A stretch of 8,597 nucleotides of DNA, taken from contig DMVM01000075.1 of assembly GCA_003476705.1 (NCBI GenBank), positions 2,723 to 11,319 of the forward strand, given 5' to 3'. Below, piece after piece: positions 1 through 6,689 of the stretch. Made by a program: the position numbers and the translations under genes. The notes below the pieces were generated by a model. The model saw nothing but the letters and a program-made list of their open reading frames with translations, searched no databases and was not told where the DNA came from. This stretch comes from Coprothermobacter sp. (GTDB lineage: Bacteria > Coprothermobacterota > Coprothermobacteria > Coprothermobacterales > Coprothermobacteraceae). Positions within the stretch are counted from its first letter, which is position 1, and every line of letters starts with the position of its first letter.

Positions 1-963
1 ATATTTTGCCTGGCTTGTCCCAGGACGTGCAACCTTTCTGCTGGTAGAGGATATTGCGGCGTTCGCTCTGTTAAGGATGACAAGTTTTCCTGTGATGTGT
101 GTGAACTGGTTAGTAGCATAGCCAATGATCCCATTGAGAAAAAGCCAGTTTTTCACTATTTGCCTGGTTCCACTGTGCTATCTGTGGGAACGTTGGGCTG
201 TAATATGCGCTGCATAGGTTGTCAGAACTGGGAGATTGCTCATGCTGATTTAGATACTTATCGTTGGAACCTCCAAAGAATAACTGCTAGTGAGCTTGTG
301 GCTTTGGCAAAGCGTGTGAGCGACGGTTTGGCTTGGACTTACAATGAGCCCACAGTATGGGCAGAATATGTATATGACGGAGCTTGTCTGGCTAAGGAAG
401 AAGGTCTCTATACAGTTGTGGTCACCAATGGTTACTATTCCATTCAAACCTTTAAACTGTGGGAGCCAGTCGTTGACGTCTTTCGTATTGACCTTAAGGG
501 GTTCACTGACGAGACCTATGAAAAGTTTGCCCCCGGTGTTAAGGCAAGTGTGATTTTAGGCAACATTGAGAGAGCGGTTTCCTGTAGAAAGCATGTGGAG
601 ATAGTGACCAATGTCATGCCTGGCGTGAATGATGGTGATTTGGAAGCCATTGCCGATTTCATTAAATCTTTGAATCCTGAAATTCCTTGGCATCTTACGA
701 GATTTTTTCCCCAATTTAAGATGCAAAATGTGCCACCCACGCCCGTGAGTTTGCTTATCAGGGCGCGCCAGATGGCTTTAGAAAAGGGGCTAAAATACGT
801 GTATTTGGGAAATGTGAATTTGCCAGGTATGGAAAATACTATGTGCCCTCGTTGTGGTAATCTTTTAATTGAAAGAAAAGGTTTGTTCACGGTTGAGAAC
901 TATCTTGAGCAAGGCAGCTGTCCCCGCTGCGGCAATAAAATATATGGAAGATTTGGAGGTTGA
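1..963 (+). CDS. amrS: AmmeMemoRadiSam system radical SAM enzyme, 5'-truncated by the window edge
   Basis: The frame is open from base 1, so the gene starts upstream; the GTG at 97 is internal, because the family's N-terminal cysteine block (codons at 7, 16, 28 and 55, reading CLACPRTC then GYCGVR) lies before it. The radical SAM motif CNMRCIGC has cysteines at 199, 211 and 220, which should bind the 4Fe-4S cluster that cleaves S-adenosylmethionine. The family stretch AWTYNEPTVW and a TNGYYS segment follow. The C-terminus carries two CPRC pairs (844-855 and 919-930), probably a zinc ribbon or extra metal site. The family resembles pyruvate formate-lyase activating enzymes and is named for co-occurrence with AMMECR1 and Memo domain proteins, neither of which is in the window; its substrate is unsettled as far as I know. 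The stop at 961-963 lies just before the DUF4321 gene, suggesting co-transcription. Identification is strong; function is unknown. Confidence 0.93.
   Translation: MFCLACPRTCNLSAGRGYCGVRSVKDDKFSCDVCELVSSIANDPIEKKPVFHYLPGSTVLSVGTLGCNMRCIGCQNWEIAHADLDTYRWNLQRITASELVALAKRVSDGLAWTYNEPTVWAEYVYDGACLAKEEGLYTVVVTNGYYSIQTFKLWEPVVDVFRIDLKGFTDETYEKFAPGVKASVILGNIERAVSCRKHVEIVTNVMPGVNDGDLEAIADFIKSLNPEIPWHLTRFFPQFKMQNVPPTPVSLLIRARQMALEKGLKYVYLGNVNLPGMENTMCPRCGNLLIERKGLFTVENYLEQGSCPRCGNKIYGRFGG
955..960 (+). promoter_or_regulatory. Ribosome binding site deciding the DUF4321 start
   Basis: GGAGGT sits at the end of amrS. It directly abuts the possible TTG start at 960, which is too close to work, but lies about 6 bases before the in-frame GTG at 966. 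GTG 966 is therefore the better start. Confidence 0.6.
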
Positions 964-965
964 AG

Positions 966-1208
966 GTGAGACGGAAGCCTACTTTACCACTAATTGGGAG
1001 CATTTTTATCGGTTTGTTCCTCGGAACATACCTAGGATTCTTGCTTGGGAAGTACATTCCTTTTTTCAATCATGCGTGGAATTTCCAGCTGGGACCTTTA
1101 TCACTTGACTTGGGCTTTATGGCGGCTCAATTCAACCTTTCCCTGGGTATAAACGCCATGTCATTACTGGGCGTACTGTTCATGCTCTATGTTTACTTGG
1201 TGCAGTAA
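966..1208 (+). CDS. DUF4321 family small membrane protein
   Basis: This 80-residue protein (82 if the TTG at 960 is used) has a basic N-terminus (MRRKP), a hydrophobic segment at about residues 9-28, a middle part containing PLSLDLGF at 45-52, and a second hydrophobic segment at about 62-78. Two membrane segments with an LDLG stretch and an N-A-x-S-x-L-G turn between them match the DUF4321 family as I remember it from Clostridia. There is no enzymatic motif and the function is unknown. The family is often found near maf, radC and mreB in Firmicutes; here it lies between amrS and mreB, 31 bases before mreB. A role in envelope or cell-shape work is plausible from position only. The GTG start is chosen by Shine-Dalgarno spacing. 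Confidence 0.8.
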   Translation: MRRKPTLPLIGSIFIGLFLGTYLGFLLGKYIPFFNHAWNFQLGPLSLDLGFMAAQFNLSLGINAMSLLGVLFMLYVYLVQ

Positions 1209-1225
1209 AAATAGAAATGAAAAAT

Positions 1226-1231
1226 AGGAGG
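1226..1231 (+). promoter_or_regulatory. Strong ribosome binding site of mreB
   Basis: AGGAGG lies 8 bases before the mreB ATG, in the only real intergenic gap of the + strand cluster (1209-1239). The gap is A-rich, and I see no convincing promoter or terminator in it. Confidence 0.8.
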
Positions 1232-1239
1232 TCATAGTT

Positions 1240-2247
1240 ATGCCAATAGATATTGGGATCGATCTGGGAACTGCAAATAGTTTAGTGGCGGTTAAAGGCA
1301 AGGGCATTGTGGTTAGCGAGCCTTCCGTAGTAGGTCTGGATCGTGTTACGCACAAAGTTCTCAAAGTAGGTAACGAGGCCTTTGAAATGGCGGGAAAAAC
1401 TCCTGAGAACATTGTGGTGATCAGACCCCTCAAAAGTGGAGTTATTGCTGATGACTACACCACGGAAATCATGGTGAAGTACCTCATAAGCAAAGCAAAA
1501 GCTCATGTGGGGTTTTCTGTGTTTCCTCAGAGGCTACGCGTGGTTGTGGGCGTACCAACTGGGGCTACTCCTGTGGAACGTAGGGCGGTTGAAGATGCCT
1601 GCAGAAACGCTGGCGCAAGAGATGTTTGGGTGGTTCAGGAGCCTTTAGCTGCAGCTGTGGGTGCTGGCCTTCCCATTACTGAGCCCAGAGGTAACATGAT
1701 TGTAGACGTCGGAGGAGGAACCACTGAGGCTGCTGTTATCTCTTTGGGTGGTTTGGTTTCATGGAAATCGGTACCAGTGGCGGGTGACGCTTTCACTGAA
1801 AGAATTATCGAATTTGTTAAGAGTGAATACAACCTGTTCATAGGCGAACGAACTGCTGAAATGATAAAAATAAATATTGGTTCCGCATACCCCATGGAAA
1901 AGATGCAAATGGAGGTTACAGGTCGCGATTTGCTAACAGGTTTACCAAAGCGTATCACTATCTCCTCAGATGCTGTCAGAGATGCTTTCAAGGATCTGTT
2001 GGGGGGTATTGTTGATGCAGTGAAAGGTACATTGGAGGCCACACCACCAGAGCTAATTGCAGATATCATGGAAACAGGCTTTTACCTCACGGGTGGTGGT
2101 TCCTTACTGAAGGGCTTGGATCGATTACTTAGTGAACGCACTGGCGTGCCTGTGCACACTGTGGAAGATCCTCTGACTGCAGTGGCTCGTGGTGCTGGTA
2201 TTATTGCAGGAAACATGCATCTACTGAAAGAAATCCTGCAAGCGTGA
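1240..2247 (+). CDS. mreB: Rod shape-determining protein MreB (bacterial actin)
   Basis: This is a full-length 335-residue MreB, the ATP-dependent actin homologue that forms membrane-bound filaments and guides side-wall peptidoglycan synthesis. The actin-fold nucleotide motifs are all present: phosphate-1 loop IGIDLGTANS (residues 5-14), the QEPLAAAVGAGLPI segment (133-146), phosphate-2 loop DVGGGTTE (156-163), and the adenosine motif TGGGSLL (284-290). The typical ending DPLTAVARGAG is at 310-320. The start is fixed by AGGAGG 8 bases upstream. It is followed after 6 bases by mreC and heads an elongasome block. The nearest alternatives, Mbl or MreBH paralogues, cannot be excluded from one copy, but its place directly before mreC favours MreB proper. 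Sequence is well conserved, in contrast to the next two genes. Confidence 0.97.
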   Translation: MPIDIGIDLGTANSLVAVKGKGIVVSEPSVVGLDRVTHKVLKVGNEAFEMAGKTPENIVVIRPLKSGVIADDYTTEIMVKYLISKAKAHVGFSVFPQRLRVVVGVPTGATPVERRAVEDACRNAGARDVWVVQEPLAAAVGAGLPITEPRGNMIVDVGGGTTEAAVISLGGLVSWKSVPVAGDAFTERIIEFVKSEYNLFIGERTAEMIKINIGSAYPMEKMQMEVTGRDLLTGLPKRITISSDAVRDAFKDLLGGIVDAVKGTLEATPPELIADIMETGFYLTGGGSLLKGLDRLLSERTGVPVHTVEDPLTAVARGAGIIAGNMHLLKEILQA

Positions 2248-2253
2248 GGATGA

Positions 2254-2937
2254 ATGAAGGTAAATCTTGCCCGGGTCATAGAATGGACCATAGCGGCATT
2301 ACTTATTTTGGCTGTGCTTACCACGATCAGCTGGAATACATTTTTTAGCTATGTGTCCAAACCCTTTCTGTGGATAAGAACAGGAGTGTACAGGGTCGGC
2401 GAGGCTTTTTCTGATTTTTGGTGGTGGAATACTGAAGGCAAAGTCGTCTATGAGAAGAAACTCATGGAAAATGAGAAGGCGCTTGCTCAAAGCGTTACGG
2501 ACAGTGTCAGGTTTGGTGAAGTAAAGGTTATTGGTTTGAGATGGGACCAAAAACACATTGAACTCATAGCCACTGGAAGTAAGGTCCAGGTAGGGGATTT
2601 AATTACCACTGATACTGACATTGTGGTGGGACAAGTCAGCGAAGTTGTGGATAACGAGTTCGTTATTCGCACCATATTTGACGAATCTTTTAGCGTACCC
2701 GGCCTCATATCAAGAACTGGTGCAGTGGGCAGGCTTTTTTATAAGGGTGGTCAACTTTCCTTTCAACCGGTTGGTTACGAGGACATTTTGCCAGGCGATT
2801 ATGTGGTAGTACCCACGGCAACGCCCTTACTCGCGGCAGTAGTTACAGATGTTTCTGACAAACAGTACATAAAGGCTAATCCAGTTCTGGTTGATCTTAG
2901 AGTATATGGCTTGAAACTATGGAGGAAAACATGGTAG
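2254..2937 (+). CDS. mreC: Rod shape-determining protein MreC, short and divergent
   Basis: MreC is the extracytoplasmic scaffold that links MreB to PBP2 and RodA. This 227-residue protein has one N-terminal transmembrane segment (about residues 9-28), a short charged helical stretch (about 62-80) where a coiled coil is expected, and a beta-rich C-terminal part (about 88-215) with GDLITTDTDIVVGQVSEV at 114-131 and LPGDYVVVP at 179-187. It is shorter than most family members (usually about 270-350). The usual threonine-serine-glycine and proline-glycine signature after the GD motif is replaced by VPTATPLLAAVV. Identity rests on domain layout plus position between mreB and an MreD-like gene. 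It starts 6 bases after mreB with GAGGA (2246-2250) just upstream, and its 3' end overlaps the next gene. Confidence 0.85.
   Translation: MKVNLARVIEWTIAALLILAVLTTISWNTFFSYVSKPFLWIRTGVYRVGEAFSDFWWWNTEGKVVYEKKLMENEKALAQSVTDSVRFGEVKVIGLRWDQKHIELIATGSKVQVGDLITTDTDIVVGQVSEVVDNEFVIRTIFDESFSVPGLISRTGAVGRLFYKGGQLSFQPVGYEDILPGDYVVVPTATPLLAAVVTDVSDKQYIKANPVLVDLRVYGLKLWRKTW
2921..2925 (+). promoter_or_regulatory. Ribosome binding site deciding the start of the MreD-like gene
   Basis: GGAGG inside the end of mreC lies 5 bases before ATG 2931 and overlaps the alternative ATG at 2919, so 2931 is the supported start. Confidence 0.65.
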
Positions 2938-3260
2938 AAAGCATATTTTTCTTGGTTGCTGGTACGATGTTTTTTCCTCCTTTGGTGGTAATGCGAGTTA
3001 AGGCGCTTTTGAATAGCTACGGGTTTTGGTCTTGGCTCTTGGTGTTTTTTCTTGCTTTGGGGTTTGATGGAGCATTCATGCACCCGTTTTGCGTTTGTAC
3101 TGTGGGACTGTTACTTTTGGCAGATATTTTTGAGTGGAGTTGGAAAAAACTAGCCGTCTCTATGTCAATTATGTTGGTATTGTGGGGATTCATCATAAAT
3201 TGGTGGACACTACTGGTGCTTCCACTCATTGTGGTGGAGGCGTGGGCTGATGCGCAATAG
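2931..3260 (+). CDS. Small multi-pass membrane protein in the mreD position (MreD-like)
   Basis: The 109-residue product (113 if ATG 2919 is used) is almost entirely hydrophobic, with probable membrane segments at about residues 4-22, 32-50, 54-66 and 75-104. It starts inside the last codons of mreC (7-base overlap) and overlaps mrdA by 11 bases. MreD, the membrane partner of MreC, normally fills this slot. The central run LALGFDGAFMHPF (residues 41-53) resembles the conserved membrane aspartate followed by a small glycine-containing turn in MreD. However, MreD is usually about 160-170 residues with five or six segments, so this is either a reduced MreD or an unrelated membrane protein. The call is by position and topology, not clear homology. 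No signal peptide or catalytic motif is visible. Confidence 0.6.
   Translation: MVESIFFLVAGTMFFPPLVVMRVKALLNSYGFWSWLLVFFLALGFDGAFMHPFCVCTVGLLLLADIFEWSWKKLAVSMSIMLVLWGFIINWWTLLVLPLIVVEAWADAQ
3236..3240 (+). promoter_or_regulatory. Ribosome binding site deciding the mrdA start
   Basis: GGAGG lies 9 bases before ATG 3250. An in-frame TTG at 3229 precedes this site and would add an unlikely Trp/Arg-rich leader, so ATG 3250 is preferred. Confidence 0.65.
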
Positions 3261-4974
3261 GGCCTTTTATGCTTTGGGTTTGCTTGTAATGCTCATTGCA
3301 GGAGGGTTTATTTGGCGACTTCACGTTCTCCAAATTCAGCAGTATGATTACTATGCCACCAGGGAGAAGAACAATTACACACGCTATGTGACCGAAGAGC
3401 CCATCAGGGGACGAATTTTGGATACAAAGGGCAGGGTTCTTGCTTACGACCAGACCGCGTACAATGTGGCTGTGGTGCCCGCTTTGTCAAAAAATGCAAC
3501 TGCGACTAAGGAAAACCTGTTTAAGCTGGGCGCCAAAGCAGAAGATGTGGAAGCCGCCTTTGAAAACAGCAAACTTTACCCTTTTCAACCCATGGTTGTC
3601 ATACAGGATATATCAGAATCTAACCGCTTAAAGGTTCTGGAAGTGGAAAACGACGATCCTGCCATAAAATTGGTTTTAGGCTCCAAACGTGTTTACCCTT
3701 ATGGGCAGCTGGGCGCTTTTATAACTGGCTATGTGGGAATGGCTTCCAAGGAAGACCTGCAGCGTGATGAAAACTTGCGACCAAGTAGCATTGTAGGGAA
3801 AATGGCTGCAGAAAAGGTTTTTGACAGCTACCTAAGAGGCCAGCCTGGCATAACTGAGGTCTTGGTTGACGTTAGCGGACGCGTCGTTAAGGAAACGTTG
3901 GTTTCAACACCAGTAAAGGGGTATGACGTGTACCTCACCATTGATATGGATTTGCAAAAAGTGGCCTGGGATGCGGTTGCAAACGAAGTTGGTGGAGTCA
4001 TAGCAGCAAATCCAAGGGATGGTAGCATTTATGCTTTAGTTTCTAAACCCAGTTTTGACCCAAATGTGTTTGTGAAAGGTATTGACAGCGCAACGTGGAA
4101 AGAATATGAGAAGAACAGCAGCTTAGTAAACAGAATGACCATGTCTCAGATTCCTGCTGGATCCACTTTCAAGGTGGTAACAGGTTTAGCTGGACTCTAT
4201 TACCACGCTATAACGCCCGACTTTACCATTAATGATCCCGGTTACCTTCAGCTTGGTTCCGCTCGGGTCTGGAACTACCGTCACAGAAGTTGGGGCAAGG
4301 TTGATTTTGAGAAAGGACTTGCCGTGTCCAACAACGTGTATTTTGGTACGGTGGGGTTACGCACTGGCATAGATAGAATTTACGAGGTAGCAAAGACTAT
4401 GGGCCTTACTGATTATCCTTGGATAGAGTATGATGCTGTAAGCAAGGGAATTATTCCCAATCAGCAGTGGAAAAAAGAAGTGGTAGGTGAGCCTTGGTAT
4501 CCAGGAGATACAGTGAACACCAGTATTGGTCAAGGTTATGTGGCGGTTTCGCCCATGCTTATGGCTCAGGTGTATCAACAGATTATTAACGACGGAGAAC
4601 TTTACAAGTTTAGGTTGCTAAAAGAAGTTCGCGATGGTAAGACCGTGGTATTTAAAGCTGAACCCGAGTCGCGCCCTCAATCCACCATTTACAAAAACTG
4701 GTTTCCCGTCATCAGGAATGGTATGGAAGCAGGTGTGGACTGGGGCTTGCTCACGGGGCTAAAGTCCAGTATGTATACGGCGGCTGGCAAGAGCGGCACT
4801 GCTGAGACTGAGAGAGCAAACAAATACCATAAGTGGCTTATTGCATATGCAAACCGTGATAATCCTGAGATAATGGTAGTATCTTTAAGGCTTTATACTA
4901 CAGATACAGAGCCTGTTAAAATTACTAAAACGGTCATGGAGGGTTATTTCCGTGGAAAATCAGCAGTACGTTAA
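3250..4974 (+). CDS. mrdA: Penicillin-binding protein 2, class B peptidoglycan D,D-transpeptidase
   Basis: The 574-residue protein cross-links peptidoglycan strands during side-wall elongation, working with the SEDS polymerase RodA encoded downstream. It has an N-terminal membrane anchor (about residues 7-22), the pedestal motif RGRILDTKGRVLA (53-65), a dimerization domain, and a transpeptidase domain with all three active-site motifs: STFK with nucleophile Ser305, SNN at 360-362, and KSGT at 514-517. The stretches NPRDGSIYALVSKPSFDPN and SIVGKMAAEKVF are typical of the PBP2/SpoVD group. At 574 residues it is on the short side, with under 60 residues after KSGT and no PASTA domain, which argues against SpoVD or a PBP2x-type divisome protein. 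It overlaps the gene before by 11 bases and minC by 23. The mre/rodA context supports PBP2 of the elongasome. Confidence 0.93.
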   Translation: MRNRAFYALGLLVMLIAGGFIWRLHVLQIQQYDYYATREKNNYTRYVTEEPIRGRILDTKGRVLAYDQTAYNVAVVPALSKNATATKENLFKLGAKAEDVEAAFENSKLYPFQPMVVIQDISESNRLKVLEVENDDPAIKLVLGSKRVYPYGQLGAFITGYVGMASKEDLQRDENLRPSSIVGKMAAEKVFDSYLRGQPGITEVLVDVSGRVVKETLVSTPVKGYDVYLTIDMDLQKVAWDAVANEVGGVIAANPRDGSIYALVSKPSFDPNVFVKGIDSATWKEYEKNSSLVNRMTMSQIPAGSTFKVVTGLAGLYYHAITPDFTINDPGYLQLGSARVWNYRHRSWGKVDFEKGLAVSNNVYFGTVGLRTGIDRIYEVAKTMGLTDYPWIEYDAVSKGIIPNQQWKKEVVGEPWYPGDTVNTSIGQGYVAVSPMLMAQVYQQIINDGELYKFRLLKEVRDGKTVVFKAEPESRPQSTIYKNWFPVIRNGMEAGVDWGLLTGLKSSMYTAAGKSGTAETERANKYHKWLIAYANRDNPEIMVVSLRLYTTDTEPVKITKTVMEGYFRGKSAVR

Positions 4975-5650
4975 GTTAACTGGGTTAAGAGATGGGTATT
5001 TGGTGGAGTACCAAGGGGATAACCCTGAAGAACTATCTACTATACTGGCTAAGTACTTGCAGTCCTATGCTGATCTATTGCAGGGCCATAATCTTTTTGT
5101 GAAATCCGCTTTGGATGAAAAAGCCTTGATGACTGTTGGAAAGAAGCTTAGTGTTCTGGGGTTCCACGCCAGCATCATGAAATACGAGGATAAGAAAAAA
5201 GAAAACAAAAAGGAAATGATGTATGGAAATGCTGGGAGATCAGCAACGGGGCACCGCGCCACGGCCCAAGATAGCAAAAAGAAGGGAATTCCTAGCACTG
5301 GCGACGTGGTTTTTCGAGTCGTGGTTGGTCCGCTTAGAAGTGGGAAGAGCATTAACTTGGGAGAAGGCGTGCTTTTGTGGGGTGATCTTCATAAGGATGC
5401 TGTAATAAAGGCTCTTTGTGTCATCGTCATGGGGAAGGCGTCAGGCAAGGTTATTGTCCCTGAGGGTTCCTTTGTGCTCATAAAACAAAGTGAAGGTGCT
5501 TCGGTCCAGGTGGGCGATGTGCTTTACGTGGATATTTCTTCTCCTGCGTGGATCCTAATCACAGATGCTGATCCTGACGCAGTAGAAGTGTTTTCTGATG
5601 AAAAACAAGTAGGAAGGAGGATGAGTCAATGGCTGGGCAGTGTATTGTAG
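4952..5650 (+). CDS. minC: Septum site-determining protein MinC, divergent C-terminal domain
   Basis: MinC inhibits FtsZ ring assembly away from midcell when recruited to the membrane by MinD. Residues 6-76 fit the MinC N-terminal domain (LTGLRDGYLVEY then LLQGHNLFV). A charged, lysine-rich linker spans about 78-113, and a beta-helix-like C-terminal domain spans about 118-180, opening with GPLRSGKSI (126-134), where the family has an RSGQ motif. The usual GNIHVYG-type stretch is replaced by KALCVIVMG (153-161). A tail of about 50 residues follows. Total length of 232 is normal. The GTG start lies 8 bases after GGAGGG (4938-4943), inside the last codons of mrdA, and the 3' end overlaps minD by 22 bases. 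Position directly before minD and minE makes the identity firm despite the divergence. Confidence 0.88.
   Translation: MENQQYVKLTGLRDGYLVEYQGDNPEELSTILAKYLQSYADLLQGHNLFVKSALDEKALMTVGKKLSVLGFHASIMKYEDKKKENKKEMMYGNAGRSATGHRATAQDSKKKGIPSTGDVVFRVVVGPLRSGKSINLGEGVLLWGDLHKDAVIKALCVIVMGKASGKVIVPEGSFVLIKQSEGASVQVGDVLYVDISSPAWILITDADPDAVEVFSDEKQVGRRMSQWLGSVL
5614..5620 (+). promoter_or_regulatory. Strong ribosome binding site of minD within minC
   Basis: AAGGAGG lies 8 bases before the minD ATG at 5629. It selects this start over the out-of-frame ATG at 5621, and means minD can be translated well despite overlapping minC. Confidence 0.75.
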
Positions 5651-6432
5651 TGACATCTGGAAAGGGAGGTGTGGGTAAAACCACAATAACAGCTAATGTG
5701 GGGTACGCCCTAGCTTCCCTTGGTAAGAAAGTGCTTCTCATTGATGGAGATATTGGCCTTAAGAATCTGGACAGCGTGCTTGGCTTAGAACGGAGGGTTG
5801 TCTACGATTTATTCGATGTGATAACCAACAGGATTGAACTTGAAGATGCTTTAGTCAAAGACAAAAGGTTACCTGACAATTTGTTCTTACTGGCAGCTTC
5901 GCAGAGCCACTTTAAGGAGGATGTGCCTGAGGAAAAGTTTAGTGAAGTGGTGGAAGAAGCAAAAGAGTTGTTCGAATACGTACTCGTGGACAGCCCTGCT
6001 GGCATAGAGCACGGTTTTAGAATTAGTAGTCGTTTTGCTGACCGAGCAGTAGTGGTAACTGTGCCTGAAGTTCCCAGTATTCGTGATGTGGATCGAGTGG
6101 TCGGGCTTCTGGAGAATTATCGAGTATCTGTGGACGGTGTAGTAGTAAACAGGCTAAACCAGACCTTGGTACGGCAGGGGAATATGCTTTCACCCCAGGA
6201 TATTCTGGATCTGTTGGAAATACCGCTTCTTGGTGTAGTTCCAGAGGACACACTCATTGTTCAAGCGGTAAACCAAGGGGATCCACTGATTTATAAGTAT
6301 CCGAACTCAGCAGTGGGACGTGCTTACACGAATATTGCCCATAAACTGCTGGATCCTGAGTACGTTCCTCAAGAAACTAAGAAATCAAGAGGCTTTTGGT
6401 CTCTATTCGGCTTTCTCAGAGGTGAGGGATAA
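5629..6432 (+). CDS. minD: Septum site-determining protein MinD (membrane-binding ParA-type ATPase)
   Basis: This 267-residue ATPase binds the membrane as an ATP-bound dimer, recruits MinC and is released when MinE stimulates hydrolysis. Visible motifs are the deviant Walker A loop SGKGGVGKTT (residues 10-19) with its signature lysine at 12, the switch-I region IDGDIGLKNLD (38-48), and the Walker B segment VLVDSPAG (118-125). NRL (174-176) and VPED (204-207) are typical of the family. The C-terminus RGFWSLFGFLRG (254-265) is an amphipathic helix of mixed aromatic, hydrophobic and basic residues: the membrane targeting sequence. It is a standard member in length and sequence. Its start lies in the last codons of minC and its stop shares one base with the minE ATG, so the three Min proteins are probably translationally coupled. 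Confidence 0.97.
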   Translation: MAGQCIVVTSGKGGVGKTTITANVGYALASLGKKVLLIDGDIGLKNLDSVLGLERRVVYDLFDVITNRIELEDALVKDKRLPDNLFLLAASQSHFKEDVPEEKFSEVVEEAKELFEYVLVDSPAGIEHGFRISSRFADRAVVVTVPEVPSIRDVDRVVGLLENYRVSVDGVVVNRLNQTLVRQGNMLSPQDILDLLEIPLLGVVPEDTLIVQAVNQGDPLIYKYPNSAVGRAYTNIAHKLLDPEYVPQETKKSRGFWSLFGFLRGEG

Positions 6433-6689
6433 TGTCTTGGTTCAGTGACTTGTTCGGGCGGCACACGAAAAACGATGCTAAGCAGCGTCTCGAGGTCATG
6501 CTCATACATGATCGTGGCATATTTGATAATGCCGATCTGGAGCAAATGGAGAAAGAGATTCTGGCAGTGGTAAAGCGTTACGCTGACATTGAGACTGGTG
6601 CTGCTGAAATTTGCACAGATAAGTTGGACAATGGCAGATTACTGCTCAGCATAAGGGTTCCTGTAAGGGGTCAAAAGAGCAGACGGTGA
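6432..6689 (+). CDS. minE: Cell division topological specificity factor MinE
   Basis: The 85-residue protein matches MinE along its length. It has an N-terminal amphipathic membrane-binding segment (SWFSDLFG, residues 2-9), the MinD-contact segment AKQRLEVMLIHDR (16-28), a central helix with LEQMEKEILAVVKRYADIE (36-54), and a C-terminal beta strand LLLSIRVPV (70-78) of the dimer interface. MinE stimulates MinD ATPase and sets up its pole-to-pole oscillation or localisation, so this organism probably uses a MinE-type rather than a DivIVA-only system. The start codon overlaps the minD stop (TAATG), with GAGGTGA (6419-6425), an excellent anti-Shine-Dalgarno match, upstream. The stop overlaps the rodA GTG. 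Confidence 0.96.
   Translation: MSWFSDLFGRHTKNDAKQRLEVMLIHDRGIFDNADLEQMEKEILAVVKRYADIETGAAEICTDKLDNGRLLLSIRVPVRGQKSRR

Noticed and set aside
97..99. GTG as the start of the radical SAM gene
   Set aside because: The same frame is open to base 1 and encodes the family's N-terminal cysteine motifs upstream of it, so the gene begins before the window.
516..890. Antisense reading frame (124 codons) opposite amrS
   Set aside because: It is a shadow of the radical SAM coding frame, with no recognisable domain.
1047..1066. Terminator-like GGAA/TTCC stem followed by six T within the DUF4321 gene
   Set aside because: The stem is only 4-5 bp and weak, it lies inside coding sequence, and downstream genes would be cut off from the operon.
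1105..1153. Possible promoter before mreB (TTGACT at 1105, TATAAA at 1148)
   Set aside because: The two elements are about 37 bases apart, and neither has a matching partner at 16-18 bases. They lie in the DUF4321 coding region.
1635..2069. Long antisense reading frame (144 codons) opposite mreB
   Set aside because: It lies wholly inside a well-conserved gene, its product resembles no family I know, and it has no supporting context.
3229..3249. Upstream TTG start for mrdA
   Set aside because: It precedes the Shine-Dalgarno sequence at 3236-3240 and would add an odd Trp/Arg-rich leader; ATG 3250 has correct spacing.
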